A DNA stretch of 64,000 nucleotides from NCBI GenBank assembly GCA_036500345.1, contig DASYCE010000025.1, positions 46,717-110,716 of the forward strand, in the 5' to 3' direction. Source of the stretch: Gemmatimonadales bacterium (lineage in GTDB: Bacteria > Gemmatimonadota > Gemmatimonadetes > Gemmatimonadales > GWC2-71-9). Positions 9,247 through 16,736 of this stretch are shown in pieces. The first letter of the stretch is position 1; each line of letters starts with the position of its first letter. The position numbers and the translations under genes are program-made. The notes beneath the pieces were generated by a model that searched no databases, was not told the DNA's origin, and saw only the letters and a program-made list of their open reading frames with translations.

Positions 9247-10016
9247 TCGGTTGGGCGGGAGCGATCGCGCTGGTCGCTGTGGCTCGTCTCGCAGCGCAAC
9301 AACCCGATTCACTGCCAATCGATACTGACCGGCCGGATTTCACCGACGGTGTCCACTCGGTGGCACCCGGCAGGATCCAGCTCGAGACGGGGTACACCTA
9401 CCAGCAGGGTCGCGGGTCCAATGCCGCGAACTCTCGTTCCTTCCCCGAGGCGCTGATCCGCGTCGGCATCACGCCCCGCGCGGAACTTCGCGTCGGCGAG
9501 AATTATCTCGTTGACCATGACGCGGGTTCTGGCGGCGCAACTTCCAATGGATTCGACGATCTCTATCTCGGCACCAAGATCGGTGCAATCGATCAACACG
9601 GCGTGCGGCCAGCACTTTCGGTCGAGGCACAGGCGCGCGTCCCGACCGGACAAGGTGCCGTGTCGGGAAACACCGGTAGACATCTCCTTCCGGGAGGTGC
9701 AATTCTTCTCGGATGGGAATCATCGGGACCATGGTCCGCCGGTATCGAACTGTTCGCGACGCGGACAGCCGGCGCGCATGGTCAAGGCGTTGCGTCACTT
9801 TCAGTGCAGTACCAGGCGACCGCACGGGTGCAGTTCTACGGCGAATGCTTCAGCGTCCGTCCGATCGGGGCCGGTGATGGTGCGGAGCAGTATGCCAATT
9901 CCGGCATTCTTGTCCTGCTGTCGCGAAACCTGCAGGTCGATGCGCGCGCCGGTGTGGGGCTCAACCAGGAAGCCGACCGGTACTTCGTGGGTGCGGGGGT
10001 CGCCGTTCGTCGCTGA
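9243..10016 (+). CDS. Outer-membrane beta-barrel protein (MetA-pathway/transporter-like family)
   Basis: A 257-residue secreted protein starting at GTG 9243 inside the mntH stop; GGGGAAG just upstream serves as ribosome site. A signal peptide ([19 protein letters not shown]) is followed by [26 protein letters not shown], the signature of the family of outer-membrane barrels labelled 'phenol MetA degradation/transporter'. Alternating beta-strand sequence continues to the C-terminus. Coupling to mntR-mntH suggests it serves as a channel or sensor for metal uptake across the outer membrane, which is an inference from position only. Confidence 0.75.
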   Translation: MIGWAGAIALVAVARLAAQQPDSLPIDTDRPDFTDGVHSVAPGRIQLETGYTYQQGRGSNAANSRSFPEALIRVGITPRAELRVGENYLVDHDAGSGGATSNGFDDLYLGTKIGAIDQHGVRPALSVEAQARVPTGQGAVSGNTGRHLLPGGAILLGWESSGPWSAGIELFATRTAGAHGQGVASLSVQYQATARVQFYGECFSVRPIGAGDGAEQYANSGILVLLSRNLQVDARAGVGLNQEADRYFVGAGVAVRR

Positions 10017-10022
10017 GTGTCA

Positions 10023-10886
10023 ATGAGAACGCTCCAGGCTGCTCAACTGTCGATACAACTCATCGGTGCCGCAGCGGGGCAATCGCCTCCAACGCAGCGT
10101 CCGGCGCCGCCGCGGACGCCGCCGCTCTCGATTGCGATTGAACGCCGCTTCGCTATCGCCGCGCATCTCCGCGTCGGCGACACTCTTTCCCTCTCGCTAC
10201 CCGGCGCCGTCAGGAATTCACCGGCAATCGTCAGCGCCGTCTACGAACCCGCACCGGATCCGTCGACGATCATGCGGCGGGATTTTCACGTGCACTTCCA
10301 TCTTGCGGAGCTCGCCGCCCTTCTCGGTGAGCCGGACCGCGTCGACCGGATCGGCGTGGTACTTCATGCCGGTACCGATCCGGCTCACGTCGCGGCGGAG
10401 CTGAATCACACGGCGTTTGGCTACGATCTCTTTCCGTCGGCGCAGATCGCCGCGCAGTCATCGACCACCTTTGTCGTGGTGAGCAGTTTCCACCGCGCCA
10501 TCGCCCTGATTTCGATCCTGGCGAGCACGGTCTTCCTGTTGTGCCTGATGATGCTCAAGATCGAAGCGAGGCGCCGGGACGTCGCGGTGCTCCGATTCAT
10601 CGGCATTTCCCGGCGGACGGTCTTTCTCTCGCTGCAGCTCGAAGCGACCGTCGTCGCCCTCACAGGTTCGCTGCTCGGCGCGATGATCGCCGCGGTCGCG
10701 AGCGCCATCATCAACGCGTACTACCGGCGTGCGTTCGATACGGCGTTGATCTTTTCCGAGCTCACCCCGGGAACGATCTTCCTCGCCGTCGGACTTGCGA
10801 TCGCATTGGGGTTGATCGTCGGCGCGATCACGGCGTGGCGCCTGGTGCGCCTGCCACCGCTGGAATTGTGGAGCCGCGCCGCATGA
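10023..10886 (+). CDS. FtsX-like ABC transporter permease lacking the first membrane helix
   Basis: A 287-residue protein whose second half is a clear FtsX/MacB-type permease: three hydrophobic helices (about 158-180, 205-235, 255-275) and the conserved RRRDVAVLRFIGISRRTVFLSLQLEA coupling segment. The first half looks like the periplasmic MacB-PCD region, but the usual N-terminal membrane helix is missing; it begins with a Pro-rich segment (QSPPTQRPAPPRTPP). Start at ATG 10023 has only a weak ribosome site. Its stop overlaps the start of the next permease. It heads the four-gene exporter operon. Confidence 0.75.
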   Translation: MRTLQAAQLSIQLIGAAAGQSPPTQRPAPPRTPPLSIAIERRFAIAAHLRVGDTLSLSLPGAVRNSPAIVSAVYEPAPDPSTIMRRDFHVHFHLAELAALLGEPDRVDRIGVVLHAGTDPAHVAAELNHTAFGYDLFPSAQIAAQSSTTFVVVSSFHRAIALISILASTVFLLCLMMLKIEARRRDVAVLRFIGISRRTVFLSLQLEATVVALTGSLLGAMIAAVASAIINAYYRRAFDTALIFSELTPGTIFLAVGLAIALGLIVGAITAWRLVRLPPLELWSRAA

Positions 10887-12073
10887 CGTGGGACTGGGCC
10901 GTGAAAGACCTCCTGCGCCACCCGGCCCGTACCGTGCTGTCGCTCCTCGGCGTCGCCGTTGCCACGGCACTCCTCCTCGACATGGTGATGCTCAGTGGCG
11001 GAATCGAGCGGTCGTTCGCGCGGCTCCTCGCGAGCCGCGGTTTCGAACTGCGGGTCTCTCCGCAGGGCACCTTGCCGTTCGATACCGATGCGATGCTCGA
11101 CCATCTCGGACAGCTGACTCACACACTTGCCGCTGACCCTGGTGTCGCGGCTGTCGGACCGGTGCTCGGCGCGTCGCTGTTTGCGAAGAGGGATGCCAGT
11201 CTGGTTCCGGTCGTGGTGTATGGCGTCAATCCCACCGTTCAGGGGATGTATGAGGTCGAGCGCGGTGCCGACCTTGACCGGACTGACACCACCGGCGTGC
11301 TCCTCGGTGCGCCGTCGGCGCGACGCCTTCGCCTCGCCGTCGGCGATACGGTGCGCCTCACCGGAGATCTCGATCCGCAGGTTGCAGCCGGGCTGCGAGA
11401 CCGCGTCGTCACGGTGCGAGGGATCGCTCGATTCACCTACGACGCCGCCGATCAGCCATCGATCGCCGTGCCGTTGAGCGTGGCGCAATACCTGGTTGGG
11501 CCGCGCGCCGATGATCGTGCGTCGTTTCTCATGATACGTGTCAAGCCGCAGGCAGTACCCGAAGTGGTCGCCGCCCGGCTCTCCGCAGCCGTTCCCGAGG
11601 TGAGCGTGCGCAGCATTGCCGATATGGTGGCGCAGTTTCGATTGCGCCTGAGCTACTTCCGGCAGATGTCGCTGATCCTCGGATCGATTGCATTGATCGT
11701 GACGGTGCTCCTGGTCGGAACCCTCCTTGCCATCACGGTCAACGAACAGATCGCCGACATCGCGGCACTGCGGGCGATCGGCATCGCCAGGCGCACCGTC
11801 GTGAGACAGATCCTTGCCGCCGGCTTTCTCCTCACCGTCTTTGGCGGGGTCGCCGGCGTCGGGCTTGGCCTCGTGACCGCGCACTGGCTCGATCGCATCC
11901 TCACTTCGTTTCCCGGGCTTCCGGCGGCGATTTCGTTTTTCGTGCCGGATGCGCGGCAATTGATCATCGCCGGAGTGATCCTGATCGTCACCGGCGTCGC
12001 CGCGGGGATCTGGCCCGCCGTGCGCGCAGCACACGCACCCATCGCGACAACGCTGCGAAGCGAGGCACCGTGA
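10883..12073 (+). CDS. FtsX/MacB-type ABC transporter permease
   Basis: A 396-residue permease with the standard four-helix plan: an N-terminal helix (SLLGVAVATALLLDMVML), a large periplasmic MacB-PCD domain (about 45-255), then three C-terminal helices with IADIAALRAIGIARRTVVRQI as the cytoplasmic coupling segment. Together with the preceding permease and the following ATPase it forms a mechanotransmission-type ABC complex that moves lipophilic or peptide cargo rather than an importer. It overlaps both neighbours by four bases (ATGA/GTGA). Confidence 0.88.
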   Translation: MTWDWAVKDLLRHPARTVLSLLGVAVATALLLDMVMLSGGIERSFARLLASRGFELRVSPQGTLPFDTDAMLDHLGQLTHTLAADPGVAAVGPVLGASLFAKRDASLVPVVVYGVNPTVQGMYEVERGADLDRTDTTGVLLGAPSARRLRLAVGDTVRLTGDLDPQVAAGLRDRVVTVRGIARFTYDAADQPSIAVPLSVAQYLVGPRADDRASFLMIRVKPQAVPEVVAARLSAAVPEVSVRSIADMVAQFRLRLSYFRQMSLILGSIALIVTVLLVGTLLAITVNEQIADIAALRAIGIARRTVVRQILAAGFLLTVFGGVAGVGLGLVTAHWLDRILTSFPGLPAAISFFVPDARQLIIAGVILIVTGVAAGIWPAVRAAHAPIATTLRSEAP

Positions 12074-12744
12074 CCGATCGCGTCATCTCCACCGAACGGT
12101 TGAGCAAGGAATACCGGCTTGCAGGTCAGACTGTCCGCGCGGTACAGGACGTCTCGCTTCAAGTTGACGCCGGAGAATACGTCGCGATCGTCGGGCCATC
12201 TGGCTGCGGCAAGTCGACGCTGCTCTCCTTGCTCGGCGGGCTCGACGCACCGACCGCCGGGCATGTCGAGCTGCTTGGCCAGCCGCTGCACCTCCTCAAC
12301 GATCGAGCGCTCACCCGTCTCAGGCTGGAGAAGGTCGGGTTCGTCTTCCAGCGCTTTCACCTGCTGCCGGTGCTGACCGCGCGCGAGAACATCGAGTTGC
12401 CGATGGCGGAGCGGGGAGTCGGCAAGGCAGAGCGTCGCGCGCGGGCGCTCGAGCTGCTGGAATACGTCGGATTGCCGCTGCGCGCCGCACACCGCGCTAC
12501 CCAGTTGTCCGGCGGGGAGATGCAGCGCGTTGCGATCGCGCGGGCGCTGGCCAACCGACCATCACTGATTCTCGCCGATGAACCAACGGGTGAGCTCGAT
12601 GCCGCCACCGGCGCTGGAATTCTCGCGCTCTTCCGGCAGCTGCACGCCGACGGCATCACGATCGTGGTGGTCACGCACGATGCCAGGCTCGCGGCGGACG
12701 CCAGGCGCGTGATCGAGTTGCTCGACGGCCGGGTGGTGTCGTGA
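12070..12744 (+). CDS. LolD/MacB-type ABC transporter ATP-binding protein
   Basis: A 224-residue ATPase. Walker A GPSGCGKST, the Q-loop VFQRFHLLP, signature LSGGEMQRVAIARAL, Walker B LILADEPTGELD and switch histidine VVVTHD are all present. The LTRLRLEKVGFVFQ and DEPTGELD segments are typical of the LolD/MacB/FtsE subfamily. Start is GTG 12070, overlapping the permease stop. It powers the two FtsX-type permeases encoded just upstream. Confidence 0.93.
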   Translation: MTDRVISTERLSKEYRLAGQTVRAVQDVSLQVDAGEYVAIVGPSGCGKSTLLSLLGGLDAPTAGHVELLGQPLHLLNDRALTRLRLEKVGFVFQRFHLLPVLTARENIELPMAERGVGKAERRARALELLEYVGLPLRAAHRATQLSGGEMQRVAIARALANRPSLILADEPTGELDAATGAGILALFRQLHADGITIVVVTHDARLAADARRVIELLDGRVVS

Positions 12745-14216
12745 TCATTGCGCTGGCGTTGCGTCACCTGCTGGTTCGGCCGGGGCGCGCCGCACTGCTG
12801 CTCCTGGGTTATGCGCTTGGCGTCGCGGTGATGATCGTGCTCCTGTCGATCGGCGACGCCATGCTCGACCAGTCCCGCGACGTCCCGCTCATAGGCGGTG
12901 GTGACCTGACGGCGCTGCCGCACGGCATCGACATCGAGGCGATGCGCACTGGCGGGCTCGCAGGAATGTTCTTCGGAATCGACGGCGCCCGCTTCGTGAG
13001 CCGCGAACTGCTCGGCGGACCTCGGCATCGTGCGATGGTCGATGCGGTGTCGCCCGAAGTCACGCAGAAACTCGTCGAGGTCCGCGTGCACGATACGACG
13101 TGGGCGGTGCGCGCAGCCGGTAACATTCCGAGCGAGGCCGCAGCCGCCGGTGCCGGCCTCCGCATCCTCAGTGGCCGCTGGGTCGACGACAGCGCGGACC
13201 TCGAGTGGATCGCGCCGACTCGCGAGGCTTTGTACGATGGGATCGATCGCTTTCATCGTCCTCCGCCTGATGCGTCTGATTGGGCGGAGTGGGATTACTT
13301 CAATGTGGTCGTCAGTCCGGCCGAGTGGTGGTACGTGACACTGCTTGTTGGCGCTGAGAATCCGTCCGGTAGCCGCGGCGAAATCCTGGTGACGCATCGC
13401 CGCCCCGACGGCGGTTATCAGCGGTTCCAGACGATCACGACGGACAGCATCCGGATCGATACCGCTCACGCTGCACTCACGGTCGGCTCGAGCTCGGTGT
13501 CGCAGCACGACGGTGTGTACGACGTGCATGGTCACGCTGGCGCGGCGACGTTCCAGTTCTCGCTTCACCCCCGTCCGCACCACTATTTCCCGCCGGTCGA
13601 ACTCGGCCACGACAGTATCCCCTCCGGGTACGCCGTCGCGGCACTGGCGGGGACCGCGTCGGGGAAGTTCTGCACCGCGGGTTCGTGTACCGTCGTGGTG
13701 GATCGCCCTGCCTATCATGATCACAACTGGGGGGAATGGCGGGCTGCCACTTGGGAATGGGGGATGGGACACGGTACTTCGCACGACCTTCTCTACGGCG
13801 GAATAATCGTTGCCGAGCAGCCAGGCGCAGTCCCCTTCTTCCTGTTGCTCGACGATTCGATCGGTCTGGAGCAGACCTACCGTTTTCGCAGCGTCACCCG
13901 GATCGGCTCGCATCACGCCGCCGGCATCGAGGGCGTCGAGGCTCCCGACTCGCTCCGCATCCTGGCCACCCGAACCGGAGATTCACTGGTCATCACCATT
14001 GCGGTGATCGACGCCGTGGCGTCACGTTCTGCCCCCGCCGGGAAAGACCGGGCCTTCCTGCAGATGCGGGGGAGATGGCGCGCTCACGGTACGGCCGCGG
14101 GGGCCGCGGTCGCGGATTCGGGCTCGGGATTCTTCGAAACCTGGGTGCCGCTGGCATCGGCGCCGACCACTAGATTGAAGCCAGCTTCTCACGACAACGG
14201 CGCACGTGATCATTGA
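12741..14216 (+). CDS. Permease-like N-terminal helix fused to a CrtC/AttH lipocalin-like domain
   Basis: A 491-residue protein. Residues 1-45 (ALRHLLVRPGRAALLLLGYA...) look like the first helix of a MacB-type permease, followed by about 120 residues of periplasmic permease-like sequence. The rest (about 170-480) resembles the CrtC/AttH lipocalin-like family, including the signature YHDHNWGEW. The AttH protein of AttE-F-G-H systems is normally a separate secreted protein following an ATPase and permeases, exactly the gene order seen here. The domain probably shuttles or binds a lipophilic cargo of the exporter. GTG start 12741 overlaps the ATPase stop. The fusion boundary is inferred by eye. 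Confidence 0.7.
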   Translation: MIIALALRHLLVRPGRAALLLLGYALGVAVMIVLLSIGDAMLDQSRDVPLIGGGDLTALPHGIDIEAMRTGGLAGMFFGIDGARFVSRELLGGPRHRAMVDAVSPEVTQKLVEVRVHDTTWAVRAAGNIPSEAAAAGAGLRILSGRWVDDSADLEWIAPTREALYDGIDRFHRPPPDASDWAEWDYFNVVVSPAEWWYVTLLVGAENPSGSRGEILVTHRRPDGGYQRFQTITTDSIRIDTAHAALTVGSSSVSQHDGVYDVHGHAGAATFQFSLHPRPHHYFPPVELGHDSIPSGYAVAALAGTASGKFCTAGSCTVVVDRPAYHDHNWGEWRAATWEWGMGHGTSHDLLYGGIIVAEQPGAVPFFLLLDDSIGLEQTYRFRSVTRIGSHHAAGIEGVEAPDSLRILATRTGDSLVITIAVIDAVASRSAPAGKDRAFLQMRGRWRAHGTAAGAAVADSGSGFFETWVPLASAPTTRLKPASHDNGARDH

Positions 14217-14285
14217 CGAACCAGGGGTACACGCGGCGCTCGATCGGCACGCGCGCCCAACCGAACTGCGTGGAGGGGGCTGGCG

Positions 14286-14705
14286 ATGACGACCGGGACG
14301 ACACCACAGCCTGAGCCGATGCGCGCCGTTGCCCGGCAGCTGGCGGACCGGCTTGCCGAGGGATGGACCAAGGGACGCCCCGACATCATGACGGAAGTGT
14401 TCGCGGCGGAGCCGGTATTTATCGAGACTCCGTTTTCCACGCCGATCAGCGGCATCGACGCCATCCGACAATGGGCGGGGGATATTCCCTACTATCAGTC
14501 GGAGGCGACCTTCACGGTTGGGGAGGTCTTTGTCGCCGGGCCGTGGTTCTCGACCGAATTCAAGCTGGTTTTCCGGCGGCGGACGACCGGTGAATGGGTC
14601 GATGCCCGCGGGGCGCTGTTTGCCGAGACCGATGGCGAACGCATTACCGAATTGCGGATGTATTGGCACCGATGGAACGGCGGTCGCGAGACATCGCAGC
14701 CATAG
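14286..14705 (+). CDS. SnoaL/NTF2-like domain protein
   Basis: A 139-residue single-domain protein with the cone-shaped SnoaL/NTF2 fold pattern: helical start (VARQLADRLAEGWTKGRPDIMTEVFA), PVFIETPFSTPISGIDAIRQWA, then strands ending DARGALFAETDGERITELRMYWHRW. Such proteins act as small isomerases, hydrolases or binding modules; nothing identifies a substrate. The ATG at 14286 has a GGAGGGGG ribosome site about seven bases upstream. It lies 69 bases after the exporter operon and might be co-transcribed. Confidence 0.8.
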   Translation: MTTGTTPQPEPMRAVARQLADRLAEGWTKGRPDIMTEVFAAEPVFIETPFSTPISGIDAIRQWAGDIPYYQSEATFTVGEVFVAGPWFSTEFKLVFRRRTTGEWVDARGALFAETDGERITELRMYWHRWNGGRETSQP

Positions 14706-14720
14706 CGGCGTGGGAAAAAC

Positions 14721-14746
14721 GTCCGGAATTCGGACAACATTGTCCG
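14721..14746. promoter_or_regulatory. Candidate activator-binding site (three GTCCG half-sites)
   Basis: GTCCG at 14721-14725, CGGAC at 14731-14735 and GTCCG at 14742-14746 are spaced about one helical turn apart. The last two form the perfect palindrome CGGACAA-CA-TTGTCCG (14731-14746). It lies about 60-90 bases upstream of a sigma-54-like promoter, the usual place for an enhancer-binding protein. A closely matching composite occurs at 51548-51571. Confidence 0.5.
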
Positions 14747-14807
14747 GCTACACGACAACCACGCCAGGCCTGTTTTTGTAAGTCTTGAATTTTCAACCAC
14801 TTAGCTG

Positions 14808-14823
14808 TGGCACGGATCTGGAT
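14808..14823 (+). promoter_or_regulatory. Sigma-54-like (-24/-12) promoter, imperfect
   Basis: TGGCAC-GGATC-TGGAT matches the TGGCAC-N5-TTGCW consensus at 9 of 11 defined positions, with a perfect -24 half but A instead of C in the -12 GC pair. Predicted transcript start is near 14835, giving a leader of about 30 bases to the DUF4384 gene with its GGAGGA ribosome site. Confidence 0.4.
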
Positions 14824-14866
14824 ATTGTCCGCCGCATCCGTTGCAACTCAGGGTGGAGGATTCGTT

Positions 14867-16120
14867 ATGCTGACACTGCTCGCTTCAATGCTCATCGCCG
14901 CCCCGCCAGCCGACACCGGCGGATACCCGGCTCCCCCGGCCGATCCAGCTCCAGCCATTCAGGTCTCGCTCAACAACGACGGCAACTACCTCGCCGGCGG
15001 CCGGGCCGACGTTCGAGTCCAGACCAACGACGACGGCTACCTCCTTGTCCTCCGCGTCGACGGTGATGGACAGATTCGCGTCCTCTTCCCGCTCGATCCT
15101 GAGGGCGACACCTTCGTCCGCGGCGGCAAGGAATACGAGCTTCGCGGCCGCGACGACCGGCAGACCTTCATGGCCGACGATCGTGCCGGCAATGGATTGA
15201 TCTACGCCGCGATCTCCCACGAGCCTTTCGTCATCGCGGACTTCAGCGCCAACGGGCACTGGGACTACAATGCGTTGCGTCTGCCGGATTCGAGTACCGA
15301 CGCCGAGAATGACCTGACGCAGCTGGTGGCGCAGATGACCAACCACGCACGGTTCGAATACGACGCGGTGGGGTACCGGGTCCAGGATCTGTCGCCGATC
15401 GCAAGCATGCCGCCGGCCGGCGACGGGTACTATCCCGGCTTCTATGATCCATACTACGATCCGGCGTGGCGTTGCCTCGGCTGCGGCTGGGCGTATCCGG
15501 GGAGCGACATCTCCTTCGGCCTCGATTTCGGATACTCGCCGTTCTACGATCCGTACCTCTTCTCGCCGTGGGCCTACAACTACGGCTACCGGTACGGTGG
15601 CGGGTTTTTCCCCGGCACATTCCCGGTGATCATCAACCCGCGTCCGTTTCGTCCGCTTCCCCCCGGAACGCGCGCTCGCCCGCGCGGCTCGATGCCGATG
15701 CCGGGAAATGGGTCTGGTCGATTCCATCCGTCGCCGTCGGGTGCGGGGCAGCCCGCCGTTCGCGGGACCGCTCCGTCCGGCCCCGTTGGAACGCGTGCCC
15801 GGCCGCGGCCGAACAATGAGCCGATGATGCCGAGCCGGATGCCTTACCAGCAACAGCCGTCGTCGCGCCCGATCTTCCGCGAGCCGCCGCGGGCGGGTTC
15901 TCCGGCACCGCAAGTCGACCGGCGGCCGATGACGGGTCAGCCCGAATCACGGCCGGTGTATCGCGAACCGCCGCGTCCCTCATCCCCGCCGCCGTCGGTG
16001 CGGGTCTCGCCACCACCCCGCTCGGCACCGCCTTCAGGCGGAGGTGAACGTTCTCGCCCGTCGGGTGGTGGTGGCGGTGGTGGCAGTAGTCACGGGGGTG
16101 GTGGGCACCACGGCAGATAG
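14867..16120 (+). CDS. DUF4384 domain protein with long Pro/Arg/Gly-rich tail
   Basis: A 417-residue secreted protein. ATG 14867 has GGAGGA six bases upstream. A short signal peptide (MLTLLASMLIAAPPA) precedes a DUF4384-type beta domain (about 30-175: YLAGGRADVRVQTNDDGYLLVLRVDGDGQIRVLFP cut short here to its core pattern 'nDGYLlvl.vd.dG.i.vLFP'). A Tyr/Asp-rich linker with paired Cys (RCLGCGW) follows, then about 170 residues rich in Pro, Arg and Ser ending in a Gly/His tail (GGGGHHGR). DUF4384 proteins are envelope-associated; the tail may bind polyanions. A strong terminator follows at 16140. Confidence 0.8.
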   Translation: MLTLLASMLIAAPPADTGGYPAPPADPAPAIQVSLNNDGNYLAGGRADVRVQTNDDGYLLVLRVDGDGQIRVLFPLDPEGDTFVRGGKEYELRGRDDRQTFMADDRAGNGLIYAAISHEPFVIADFSANGHWDYNALRLPDSSTDAENDLTQLVAQMTNHARFEYDAVGYRVQDLSPIASMPPAGDGYYPGFYDPYYDPAWRCLGCGWAYPGSDISFGLDFGYSPFYDPYLFSPWAYNYGYRYGGGFFPGTFPVIINPRPFRPLPPGTRARPRGSMPMPGNGSGRFHPSPSGAGQPAVRGTAPSGPVGTRARPRPNNEPMMPSRMPYQQQPSSRPIFREPPRAGSPAPQVDRRPMTGQPESRPVYREPPRPSSPPPSVRVSPPPRSAPPSGGGERSRPSGGGGGGGSSHGGGGHHGR

Positions 16121-16139
16121 CGGGCTATAGCAGATGAGG

Positions 16140-16175
16140 GGGAGGGCAGCGAAGCAGCGCTGCCCTCTCTTTTTT
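16140..16175 (+). terminator. Rho-independent terminator
   Basis: A ten-base perfect stem GAGGGCAGCG (16142-16151) / CGCTGCCCTC (16158-16167) with a six-base loop is followed by TCTTTTTT. It sits 20 bases after the DUF4384 stop and before the convergent DUF442 gene. Confidence 0.9.
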
Positions 16176-16182
16176 GTTCGGA

Positions 16183-16659
16183 TCAACTGCTCAGATGATC
16201 CCGCGCATATCCAGTGGCCCACTCGAGATACTCGGCGCTGCGCAACCCCGACCGCATGGCGGCGTCGACCGCGGAAGATTCGTCGAGCCCCTCATCCAGC
16301 ATCAAATAGGCGATCAATGCGCCACCAGTCCGGTTGGCGCTATTGCAGTGCATCAGCGTCGGCGTGCCGGATGCGGTCCGCAGCGCCTCGAGAATCGCAT
16401 CCATTGTCGGGTCGTCTACTGCGCCCGAGACGACCGGCGTGTTCACGTACCGCATCCCGAGTCCGCGCACGATTCCCGGTTCGTCAAACGGTCGTGGTTC
16501 CATCGCTTCGCGCAGGTCGATGACCGTCGACACTCCGGCCGCCTGAAGCGCGGCCAATTGCTCGGCCGAAGGCTGGCCTGTTACCAGAAGCCACGGGAGC
16601 GGTGTCGATGCATTGATGATTCCTGCGGCTGCTTCGAGGAGTGATACCGGTGATTCCAT
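16183..16659 (-). CDS. DUF442 / beta-lactamase hydrolase-like phosphatase-fold protein
   Basis: A 158-residue protein with a tyrosine-phosphatase-like fold. LLVTGQPSAEQLAALQAAGVSTVIDLRE is the typical N-terminus of the DUF442/BLH family, and LMHCNSANRTGGAL carries the active-site loop in the C-x4-R form of that family (classical phosphatases have C-x5-R). Related proteins take part in sulfide detoxification or persulfide signalling. It is monocistronic, convergent with the DUF4384 gene and divergent from nadE. Substrate unknown. Confidence 0.82.
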   Translation of the reverse strand: MESPVSLLEAAAGIINASTPLPWLLVTGQPSAEQLAALQAAGVSTVIDLREAMEPRPFDEPGIVRGLGMRYVNTPVVSGAVDDPTMDAILEALRTASGTPTLMHCNSANRTGGALIAYLMLDEGLDESSAVDAAMRSGLRSAEYLEWATGYARDHLSS

Positions 16660-16714
16660 CGTTCAGCGACCTCGGCGTCGATAGTGCTGGTTTCCATCGG
16701 ATTCAACCGGGCCA

Positions 16715-16732
16715 AAAGATACGTGTATCTTT
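16715..16732. promoter_or_regulatory. Perfect 18-bp palindrome immediately before nadE
   Basis: AAAGATAC-GT-GTATCTTT is an exact inverted repeat ending four bases before the nadE ATG. Its right arm contains TATCTT (16726-16731), a plausible -10 element, so a bound repressor would block transcription. No Shine-Dalgarno sequence separates it from the ATG. Confidence 0.55.
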
Positions 16733-16736
16733 CGCC

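Noticed and set aside
10721..12034. 437-codon minus-strand frame
   Set aside because: Antisense to the permease gene, Asp/His/Arg-rich, no motif.
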